64,000 bases of DNA from Lates calcarifer (taxonomy: Eukaryota; Chordata; Actinopteri; Centropomidae), in the NCBI RefSeq assembly GCF_001640805.2, contig NC_066850.1, positions 1,135,149-1,199,148 on the forward strand. Direction: 5' to 3'. The notes under the pieces are model-generated. The model searched no databases, had not been told where the DNA came from, and was given only the letters and a program-made list of their open reading frames with translations. The position numbers were made by a program, and so were the translations under genes. This document shows, in pieces, positions 50,801 through 64,000 of the stretch. The stretch's first letter is position 1; each line of letters opens with the position of its first letter.

Positions 50801-53039
50801 CTATGATGCACTGACATGGTGAATGAAATCAGAGTAAAACCCAACATGAAGTGTGTTAGTGAGCCTTGAGTTTCCCTTTGAATTGTCACCTGTCTGTCTG
50901 TCATTTTGAAAGACTGTGATATCCTGTTTCATCATTTAGGTTTGAACTCAATGCTTTTTTTATGCCTCCCCTTTGCTCCTTCCTCCATTCATCTTCAGTC
51001 CCTCTTGCTTCACTCATCTGATCTCTTCCTCTCTCATGTTCTTTCGTCTCTTGTCCTTCCCTCTCCATCTTGTCCAGGATTATTTTCCTGTTTTCGCCAT
51101 CACATCTCTCTCTCATTACACAAAGCAGTGGCAGCTTTCTAACTTTACAGCTGTTTGCAGTCATATAAAGTGTATGAAGTCACATGACAGTCTATCAGCG
51201 TGTGCGTTTCCTCGTGAACGTCTCCGCCCTTTGATGTCTGTGTGAGTACATTGCAAACATGCCAATGGATGTGTTTTTAGGTGCCACCAACAGCTGCTGA
51301 AGGAAAAACACTGTACACGTCACAAGTGCAAACACGGTCTAAAAAGAGACCTGTAGATAACACTGCATATGGTTTTATGTCTGACGCTGTATATGTTCTG
51401 TAAATCACTTTTCTTCAAAGAGAAAGCAGCAGAAAATTTTAGATGTGTTTATGTAAAAGAGAAGAAAAATGGGAAATTCGGGCAGTGATTTTTGAAGCAC
51501 TTATCTCTTTGAAGTGCCTTACCAGTTCAAAAGTGCCAAACTTCAAACTATTCTTTGAGAAATGTATGTATTTTTTCATCGTAAAGGTCTTGTATACCCA
51601 TACATTGAACCTGTCTTCCTTTTGAAAGCCAAAATAAAATGTGCATGAGCCCAAGCCAGTCTCTATCGCTTGAATGAAAAGATCAATACGAGCTGATTTA
51701 TGCCGTGTTCATAGCGTCTGAACCTTCAGCAAAGAGAAGCAGATAGAAAAGGAGATGCAGAAACAGGCAGGGCTGCACCCAGGACAAATTAAATGCACAT
51801 GTTACAGAGCCAGGAAAGATGCACATATAATGAAAAACACAAAAGCAGCAAAACAGGGGGGAAAATGAGAATACAAACAAAGGGAAAAAGAAGAAAAAGT
51901 AAGTGAAGATGTAAGGCCATGTCTGAGCCTGCATAAATTCCCATTTCTCTTTTGAATAATAACAGTTTCATTCTGGAGTGAAAAATGGGGAAAGCTTGGG
52001 TAAGTGGTGAAACTTTTAAATCCGTGGTTCCGTGCTGGCGGAGTAGGAATAAATTACTCTGTCAGAGTCAAACTATGGAGACACGGCTACGTTTGTTAAA
52101 GCAGGGAGTGTCTGGAAAAAATGCCTCCAACCCTCTGCCATTACCTGTCATTTGTCAGGTTCCACTGCGAAATCCATTGTATAATTGGGCCTGCACCACC
52201 TCTGTCACCATCAACAGTCATTTAGATGTAAATATGAGGGGCAGGCAACGTAAGAGAAGCACAGGACTTTGATAGGTGCGACTGTTCTTTTCACGACAGA
52301 GATTGCGTTAATACTTAAAGCAGTTAGAGTCTGAGATTGTGCGCCGTATGAAGCTGAGCTCAGACGAGCGGATTGCATCAGATGAAGAGAGCGCAGTTTT
52401 CCTTGAGGAAATTGTGAGAAAATGTATGTCAGTGTACTTCATCCATCTGTCACTGTGTGTTCAAGCACTATACTGTGGGTCTCTCCTTCAACTCTCAGAT
52501 TGCTCTGGATTTTCTTTCAGTCAATATAAATCTACATCTCGCTGCATTAATTATTCCATCTGGGCCAGACTTCAACATCCTCATACTCAACTCTTGAAGA
52601 CTAGTGAGTACGAAGCCGAAGCTGAACTCTGAAATTTTCTTTTTGGTCCTCAAAGATGCAAACAAAGGCTGGGGAAATGTATACTGCCTGTCTCCTTGTT
52701 TTATCATTTACGTCTTCTGTTTCTTCTCTAACAGAGCAGAGACGGGCATGTCTAGAATATTTTTGCTGTGATTAAGGCAACTTGTAGCCTAATAAGCTAC
52801 TTGCACCACCCCAGTGAAAAGGTTGGCAGGACAGTGAAGGAGAAAGAGAGTGAAGGAGACAATAAAAGAAGGAATCAGAGAGAGAGACTGGTTTGAGGGA
52901 AATAAACAGACAAGGAGACAGATGGAAAGCACCGATTACTCTTCCCATATACCGGCATTCAAGTAATCCAACATGGATCGTTGTCGAAGCAACAATGCAA
53001 TCGCAGAGCCTGAAGAGTTGTAATTCTGCCCCATTCACT

Positions 53040-53290
53040 CCCAGCTAATCAGCCTCTGCCAGCTCACCAGCCATTAGCCTGTTGGGCTACGTGTCCGTGG
53101 CTGTGTGTGGAGGAGTGTTTATTTGTAACAGAGAGGGATGATAGGAGCGGCGGTCCAAGCACATGCATATGCAGCTATCTAAGTTTGATTTATTAGCAGC
53201 AAGGCGGCGAGTAACAAAAGACATCCGCGGTGAGTTCATGAGCCAGCGCTCGACTGCCGGTCCTGCCAGGTGGGAGACGGCAGGACTCAT
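53040..53290. promoter_or_regulatory. candidate conserved non-coding element
   Basis: A non-repetitive, CpG-retaining stretch with an octamer-like atgcatatgcag and a run of CpGs at 53200-53280. Selected on texture only. Confidence 0.22.
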
Positions 53291-55334
53291 TTGTCTACGT
53301 GTGCGAGGCCTCTGGGCCTCGTCTGGTCCGGCTCAAGGTCCAGCAATGGTCTAATAGAAAGCAAGAACGCCTCAAAGTCACACAAAGTCCTGTAACTACA
53401 AATTTATTCCCGCCATCATTTTGCATCTCTCTCATCATTCTACACAGCTGCAACTCCAAATCCTCCAACGGCTGCTCAGCTGATAGGTGCAAAGAAGATT
53501 TGTCACAGAAAGTTAACACAGTTAGTAGTAGCTGATTAGTTTGCTGGGGTTAAACAAGACACAACCAAACCTGTGCATTTAGAAGAAAACACAGAGCTGT
53601 ATAAAGACTGTCCTGAGAGAACCACTAGACCGGATTTACAAAACCCTTAAGATAATTGGACCGATGCAAAAGTAGCGAGGTGATTAAAGTGGGCCTAAGT
53701 TTAGAAAATGCAATTTATCATGTTCCAATTGTTATAATTCTATTTTCTGTCTCTATTTTTTTAATCCATTGTAGAGCACCTGTGCCTTTAACATCAGTAT
53801 AATGTGCTAAAAACTGCCTACAGCATTGTTTACTGTAAGTAACATAAAAATCCTCCTTTTTTCACAGCAATGCTGCTCCATAACACTCATACTTTTAAAT
53901 CACTTAATGGGATTAAATGAGGCTTAAATGACCTGATAGAAGTTTTAAGAAAAGACTACATTTTGTGGTGTGATTCAGGTGAAGTAACTACTTCAAATAA
54001 TAATACGAGGTTATGGCTGCTTACCTGCCAGACTGCCTTGGAGTCATCTTTCTGTCTCACACTGTTTTTTCAGCTCAGTGTGTGACAGATTCTTGTAGTG
54101 AAACATGCTTCTCTTCAAATTTGTATTAAGGATTAGACCTTCATGAGGCACTATTATCCAAGACCGGTTTCTAATTGGGTTTTCATTTCATTTTACATTT
54201 AGAAATGGACAAAACCATCGTAGCACGCCCGTATCCCAGTAAACTAATCCAACCGTCAACATGACAGTATCACACGTCTCCCTGTTTGTAGTGTTCGTTA
54301 TTAAATTCAGCTTCATGGCTCGTGTTCATCGACCTCCTCCGCTTGCTGAGTAAAAACTAAGGAGTCTAATTTTCTCTACAGTTTTGCATCAACATACAAT
54401 GTTTTGGATGTGATCATGAGAGGCTGACAACATCAAAGTTAAATTCTGCTTTGATCGCTGACTGTAAATCTAATTTTCTACAAATGGCGCTCTGAGCTTA
54501 AAGCCACTAAGCTAGGCTAAGCCTTTTTCCTAAAATCATCCAAGTGACAGTTTGTATAATGGTGAATGCCCCCCCCCCGATACAATGAAGGGGGATGAGA
54601 GGAAGTGAAGTCCGCTTAAACTGATGTGCAATAAGCTTTAATTAGAGTCTGTCGCTGAATAAAACCTGACGCTGTGTTTGTCCTGTATGTCTACTTTCTG
54701 CAGTAGAAAAGGACTTCACAACAACAAACAGTTTTATTCCTCCATCGACTTACTTATGCAGGTGTGTTCAGGAATGATAAATTAGTCAACTCCTGTCTGG
54801 TTCTCCACACCATCCTTTTTAGGAACTCGTGAAGCACCTTGAGGTTTAGAGTCAAACCAGTCGTCATTTTTTGCAGTGTGCAACCCAACATTGGTTCTTG
54901 TTCATTTACTTTAACTGTGACCCAGGAGCTTTTCTGCAGACAGAGATGGGAGGAAAAAAAAACATGAGGAAGGAACGAGGAAAAAAAAAAAAACCTAAGT
55001 TAGTGGAGCAGAACGGTGAGGAGGCTTGAAAGTGCTTTTAAGTTGTGCAGGCAGATTCCTACTCTCAGAAAAGACAAAACACGCACACGGACGCACATGC
55101 CTTCTCGAACGTCACTTGTACATGCACGTAAACAAACATACATCCATAAAAATCACAGGAAAAAACACACATATACCTTGCTGACATAAGCTGCACAAAC
55201 CACTCCAGGACATGCACTCAAAAACACACACACACACGCACACAAACACACAAACAAACACACACCTATGTGTACCAACTGGTGCAGTTATATTGCTGAA
55301 ATTACTTTTGGGGCTTAGCAGCAACTGGCTGAGT

Positions 55335-55362
55335 CCCCCCCACCCCGCCGCCCCCCCGCCCC
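55335..55362 (-). other. G-quadruplex motif on the gene-sense strand
   Basis: C-runs of 7, 4, 7 and 4 on the plus strand read on the gene strand as G4-C-G7-CGGC-G4-T-G7, with loops of 1, 4 and 1. Confidence 0.83.
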
Positions 55363-55794
55363 GTCTCTTGGTGGACTCCAAGAGGCCGAGCAGGGACAGA
55401 AAATACACACACACGTGTACACACACACACACACACTCCATTTCTCTTACTCTATCAGTATGTCTCTGCCCAGAATCCTCTCTCACTCCGTCATGAGGGA
55501 ATATGAGGAGCTCTCACCTCTGTCATGAAAACCAGTGGAGCTGAAGTGGACACTGTAAAGCTAATTGATATCAGAGAGCAACATACAGCACAGGCACTAA
55601 AGCTCATTTCAACAAAAAACCACACCCAGTCTGTAGTATGTGTTACACTGTCCCTTACCCACTCTAAAACTTAAAATCGCCGACACGCCTCTACTCGAAC
55701 AAGACAAATTTATGTTTCTGGCTATAGGGCCTTGAAATCTGCTCTGTAACATACTGCATGTCAGCAAAACTGCTTTGTAGCTGGCAAATCTAAT

Positions 55795-56065
55795 TATTCC
55801 TTCATTTCCCAGCCACTAGTAATCACTGAGACGTGGCTGAAAATACTGAGGTGGTTTGAAAAAGCATCGCAGGCGAACCCCCGAGTTTTGTGGGAATCAG
55901 TAGGTAATTTCTGTTGGACTTTATATCGCGGCGGCTGGGGAAAATTGCTAAAAATGGCCGTTTCAGCTGGATGAGATGAAATTCGCAGAGCTGCTCGGGT
56001 AATAATTACCATCTCTAGATGTCCTCTGGCAATACTAATGCCATCCACAGAGAGCTGTTAACTCC
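55795..56065. promoter_or_regulatory. candidate conserved non-coding element
   Basis: A non-repetitive stretch containing the inverted repeat GGTAAT-A-ATTACC (two homeodomain-type cores) and several CpGs. Selected on texture only. Confidence 0.25.
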
Positions 56066-56483
56066 TAATAGATATTGTCAATTCCACCCAGGTGAGAGAT
56101 TGGCAACATAAGGCTAACATCAGATGGATTATAATAGAATCTGGAGACTTAGAAAGATGTTAATGAGCTCTTCAAGATCATTTATGTTTTAGAGAAAAAT
56201 CACACAACCCATTTTCAACAAGACTATGAAAGCAAATACTGAGTTATGCCTGTTTAATTCCAAGCAGCGATGACGTCCTCACATTGGACAGATACAGTAC
56301 AGTATATAAAGGTCTTATAATTGTACAAGGATGAGCAGACCACAAACCAGAAGCACAAACAAGTCGACAAGCGGCTGAGAGTTTGGGGCCTTTCATGAAG
56401 ACAACAAAGACAGCTTCACCTTGAGATGAAAACCAAGGCTGGTATAATTAGTTACAAATGGATGGGTTGATGTTTGCGCTCCC

Positions 56484-56693
56484 TGTGTGTGTGTGTCTGT
56501 GTGTGTCTGTCTGTGTGTGTGTGGTGATGAATAGTATCAGTCTTAAGTTGTGAGGGGAGTGTAATCAAGGACAAGGAACAGAGAGCTAAATCGACCCGAG
56601 GGACGCACATTGTCAGCTGAGTGAGTTAGAGAGAGTGTGTTTGTGTGCTTTGTGCTCTTGTGTTTTTTTTTGTGTGTGTGTGTGTGTGTGTGT
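56484..56693 (+). repeat. two TG tracts, the first interrupted by TC
   Basis: An interrupted tract lies at 56484-56523 and (TG)11 at 56671-56693. Confidence 0.93.
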
Positions 56694-57449
56694 TAGTGAA
56701 CTCTGAGTTTAATATAATCACTGTAATCACACTGTGGTACATTGGAGGATTTGTACATCGTGTAAAATGTATCAATCTCTTTGTGTTTTAGCACAATGAG
56801 TGATGAAGTATGGCTTGTATAATCAAATTCATTTCTTAAGATCATTATGTTGTAAGAATTGTGCTCCAGCTGTGTAGAAGAGTAACGAACTCAGTCCAGT
56901 ATCCTCATGAATAATAATATATCATTTCTATAATGCATGCTAAGTGATTTTCCTACAGAAATGTGGTCTAAAAATTCTGTACACGTGCCTATAAACAGAC
57001 ATATGATATGTGTAATATGCATCACAATACATTTCAATTAAAGTGTGAATCTTCCTCCCTGAATAAAACAACATAAGCCAGTAACAAGACTTGGATAATG
57101 ACAAGAACTGCTTACATTGTGGAGGGCAAGACTGGACTGAAAGCGAACTAAAGAGGCAAAGCTAAGCAAAAAGGCAGAAGATTAGTTTAGAGCCAGAGAA
57201 CTAATTAAATGAATCTGGAGATAAACGTTTAATTATTTTCTCTCAGCCCCTTTTCCTCCTCCTCATTTTCTTCCCTTCTTCATTACTGCCTTCCAGAGCT
57301 TCTGTAGAGCGGCCAGTGTCAGGGGGAGGTGGCTGTTCTGAGCTGGTGAGTTCACACACACGTCTGCAGTGTGTCTGAATGTAGATGTGGTACTTTTAAT
57401 CCCACATGGATTCCACAGGGAGGTGAGGAAGGGTACTGGAAGGAGAAAG

Positions 57450-57695
57450 GGCCGTGACTTGATTTAAAAGATGTCTTCTGTCTTCGGTAAGTACACCGCC
57501 ACCTCTTGTTTTATAGTACAGCGATCCATATGCTGCCGACACAGCTCGATATAGGAGGAACGCGGTCTCTTGTTGAGGGAAGATTCGGCGCCATATGCTG
57601 CCACTTCTGCAGCGAGGGTCAACAGAAGGGTGGCACCGACACATAGCGAGACCGCCCTTCGAACACCTGTTTCGTCGAGCTAACATTAACTGAGC
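57450..57695. other. CpG-dense block of unknown nature
   Basis: By hand count this ~245 bp holds about 18 CpGs, against roughly one per 100 bp around it. It contains a 12 bp direct repeat, ccatatgctgcc, at 57526 and 57591. On the minus strand an open frame of 110 codons (57396-57728) crosses it; the protein starts MCPDLEMLHFIAQLMLARR and is not one I recognise. On the plus strand, cttcg|gtaagtac at 57482-57494 looks like a splice donor following an ATG at 57471. It could be a retrocopy or promoter fragment, an unmethylated regulatory block, or a recent insertion. Confidence 0.4.
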
Positions 57696-58623
57696 GATAA
57701 AATGGAGCATTTCCAGGTCTGGACACACTGGTCTACTGCTGATTCTGGTCTCTGGCTTCTATGTGAGCAAAAAGGGAAACTGAAAAAACCTCCTCCTCGT
57801 GGAATCAATGTGGTGTCAGAGAAAAGACAGATTTCTCTTTGCTGCTGCTCTCTTTGATGTAAAATCTGACACGGTGCCCATTTTACCACCAGAGGTGGAC
57901 CTGTACCTTCCTGTACGCCCTTTGAAACCACTTCCTGACAAATCTCCCCCAAGTTGACCTTTGCATTATTTGTTCATTAACCTTTGATAACCAGGCTACA
58001 TTGGCTTCTTGTGTACAAAAGCAAAAAGCATGTGTGTTATGCAGCCGGTCTGTGAACAGCCACTAATGATGAGTAAACACGTTTGGCCCACGCTCACTGA
58101 GCTGTGTCTGTTATAGTTCTGCATGGCTGGAAAGCCATTGCTGGAGGTGACAACACACAGGCTGCATACGCTGAAAAAGTCATGGTGAATATATTTCATG
58201 GGTTCAGGCATGGTTGAGCAAACTGCAAAAATGGTTTATTTCACTGATGATTATATGAGATAAAGAGGCTGAGTCTTCAACAATATATATATATTGTACA
58301 TAGACAGAGAGAGGTGGAAGCAAGCAAGCCATGACTGTGGCATCTCACTTGTAAAGTATGTGTAGTATAACTTTCACCAGGAAATACTGTCTGGATATCC
58401 TGTAGTACCTGCTACATGTTGAAATATTGTCACCGAAACAACAATTATTTGTCGTCTAGATGCAAACAAATAACCAGGAATGTAAATGTACATTTTGCTT
58501 CCAGAGCCTGTGCCACAATCAGCACTGGGCTAATGATTGGACTGACTGGGCTACCTTCATCCAGTCTATACTGGACATCATTTAACAGCAGCTGACACAG
58601 AAAGTAACGTCATGATCATTTAG

Positions 58624-58678
58624 TGCAGCAGTGAATGGATGCTGGTGTTGAAGACACCAGCATCCATTCACTGCTGCA
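58624..58678. repeat. perfect 25 bp inverted repeat with 5 nt loop
   Basis: The left arm (58624-58648, starting tgcagcagtgaatgg) is the exact reverse complement of the right arm (58654-58678, ending ccattcactgctgca). The loop is tgaag (58649-58653). There is no mismatch in 25 pairs and pairing stops abruptly outside the arms. The sequence is not simple repeat. Confidence 0.97.
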
Positions 58679-59673
58679 ACCTCAGAAGTAGAGTTATTTC
58701 GAGTTTTCCCTAAAGCAGTCCTTTTCAAACAAAAAGATTTTGCTGACTGCCGCCTGGACTTGGCTGAAAAATTAGTTGTGCAGATTTTTTTTTTTCATAA
58801 TTCCTCTTGGGACTGGAGCAACACAGCATCTGTAGAGCAGCGAATAAAAGTAGGACATTTTCAGTTTCAAAAGGCAGCAACGGAGGAGTAAATATTTAAC
58901 TTTCTCAATGTATGAAATGAGAAAATGCACAAGACGAGTACAGGGAGTGGGATGACTGGGCAGAATTTAAACAGGTTCTGTAACTAGCCACTGCACTCCG
59001 GCACCCACTCTGTAGCTCATGCTAACAAGACCTGAACTCCTTTTGTGAAACTTTCTGGTGATTAATATGCATGTTCGCACTCAACGCACGCACACACACA
59101 TTGTCAAGAATCATCAGCGAACGATTACACACCAATTAATATGGATGTTTGGTATCAGTATGCAGAGTGGCTTGTAAGCTGCAATCATTACACTGCAATC
59201 ACAGAATAATCACCTAGAAATTCCCTGTGGCTCTGCATGTGTGTGTGTAAGTGTGTCTAAAGACATCCACCTGTGTTGCTATATACAGTATATGTCTGTG
59301 CATGTATGTGTGTGTATGTGTGTGTATTTGCAGTCACAGAGTGTGCTGTGCATCTATATTAGGACCCCTATCATTATTCTCTCGCTGCTCCCCATTCCTG
59401 GTCCCATTCTTCTGCTATTCTCTGTCTCGCCTCGACTCTTTCTAACACTCTGCAGTTTGATTCATAACTATAGTACATGTACACACACTACACACACATG
59501 TACACACACATGCACACACTGTGAACTCGCCCTCTTTGGTCACTTCTTCCTCCCCCTCTTCAGCCCTGTTTCTTCTGCTCTCCCATCCCTTCATCTTTGT
59601 GGTTCTTTTCACATCTGCAGAGCCGCAGAGTAAACAACTGACTGACTGCTGTCACAGCATATAGCGCTCCTAT

Positions 59674-59704
59674 ACACACACACACACACACACACATACA
59701 CACA
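59674..59704 (+). repeat. CA microsatellite, one interruption
   Basis: AC run with one AT interruption. Confidence 0.94.
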
Positions 59705-61005
59705 GTTAGGGAGTGCACTATCTGCTGACTCCCAGAACACCCAATACACACACTGCTTAGAACTGCTTTACCCTTTACAGTGGCTCACACGCACACCCTG
59801 ATCTGAAACCACAGTAAACATCTATGTGCTGACTGGCACGGTGCACAGCCCTGGGCGAGCCGGCTCCAAACACGCACAGCAACAGAGGTGGACGGACAGA
59901 CAGACAGCACAGACATGCACGGGGCTGTCATCTCCACATCAGCACGCAAACAATGCGACGGAGGGGAAGACAAGGACTTCAGGATCACAGAGAGCGATAA
60001 AAATAGAAAGATCTCGACTGATAGTCTCTCAGACGGATTCTTTACACGTCTTTATCCCTGTCAGCCTGTAAATATTTGTCAACATCCAATGTGATGTGCT
60101 TTCAATGCACATTTGAGACATAAATAAGGAAACCGGCAGCATTTTCATCTGTCAACATCACTTGGAGGATTTTATAAACTGATTTGAGGCTGCATTCACC
60201 CATACTTGCTGCTCCCAGGACCACAGGGACCGTGCTTTTAAGTCTTACATCAAAACAGACAAGTGATCCATCTCTTCAGTGTGTCTCTCTCCTTTCCCTC
60301 CCTTTGACTCTAATCTCTCCAGATCTGAATTATATCTTGATATGGAGCATGTTCTCCCAGCTCCCGAGAACAACACACAACACAGATGACATCAAATTGA
60401 CACTTGACGAGAGCCTGCACCATTTGTAAAAACTACATACATACAGAGCTGAAACGAAAGCTGGGAAAACGGCTGCGCTCGCTGTGATAAAGCTCAGCCT
60501 CTGCTCGCCACAGTCTGCAATCTCCAGCCTGCAATTTAACCCGAGAGTGAATTTTCCCTGGAGTTTCCCCAGAGATTTAAACAACAGGTTTCCGCTCTGT
60601 TCTTGATGTAGTTCTAAAAATTACAGGCTAAAGGCAGTGATCATGTAGCATACCCCAAAGTGCACAATGAGCATTATATCGTGGTCATTTTGTTGTAACA
60701 GCAGAGAGTGGCAAACTTGGTTTTTTTTAATGGTAACATGTGCTTCAGTGTGGGCTTGAAGTCCATTCAAATTACTACTCAGACTAAAGCGACAGAGAGA
60801 AGGAGAGCTGTGAACTTTGCTTCGACAACTTTTAACTGAGAAACTGGAAGAAAACTTTTTAACTATAAGAACTGTTCTCACAATATCCCAAATACTTCAT
60901 ACACTATAGAAACATCAATGCATGTCTTTAAGCTACTGATTTGTAGATGACTAAATGTATATGTATCAAACTGTATCTACACTACTACTGCCACATGCTG
61001 TCCTA

Positions 61006-64000
<2,995 letters not shown>

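Overview
The window looks like teleost (ray-finned fish) nuclear DNA lying almost entirely inside one gene. On the minus strand it holds four consecutive coding exons of a group III metabotropic glutamate receptor, best matched to GRM8 (grm8; the a or b paralogue cannot be told apart here). The case for a fish rests on three points: dense, long CA/TG microsatellites; diverged copies of interspersed repeats I recognise from percomorph genomes, including a Tc1-like transposon relic with both ends; and a gene structure that mixes a 134 bp intron with a 47 kb intron.

Layout in transcript order (right to left). 61252-64000 is the intron upstream of the first visible exon. Exon A (61035-61251) and exons B (13832-13967), C (13543-13697) and D (11127-11264) encode a continuous part of the glutamate-binding Venus-flytrap domain. 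Splice phases agree at all three joins (1, 2, 1), giving 646 nt of uninterrupted coding sequence with no premature stop. A 47,067 bp intron separates A from B, a 134 bp intron B from C, and a 2,278 bp intron C from D. Positions 1-11126 belong to the next intron. The start codon, signal peptide, cysteine-rich domain, seven-helix domain and stop codon are all outside the window.

The remaining ~99% is intronic: microsatellites, pyrimidine- or purine-skewed low-complexity tracts, old transposon copies and some quieter, CpG-retaining stretches that could be conserved enhancers. I see no second convincing protein gene, tRNA, rRNA, CRISPR array or intact mobile element. Most open frames over 60 codons run through CA/TG or CT/GA repeats and are not genes.

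The most unusual non-coding signals are a perfect 25 bp inverted repeat with a 5 nt loop (58624-58678); a two-unit tandem repeat carrying a perfect oestrogen-response-element palindrome and stacked DR1 half-sites (37568-37830); two strong G-quadruplex motifs on the gene-sense strand (30362-30393, 55335-55362); a (CTG)11 tract in the sense transcript (44510-44542); a GU-repeat just after the exon C donor (13445-13475); and an isolated CpG-dense block (57450-57695). I did not find a clearly new biological system.
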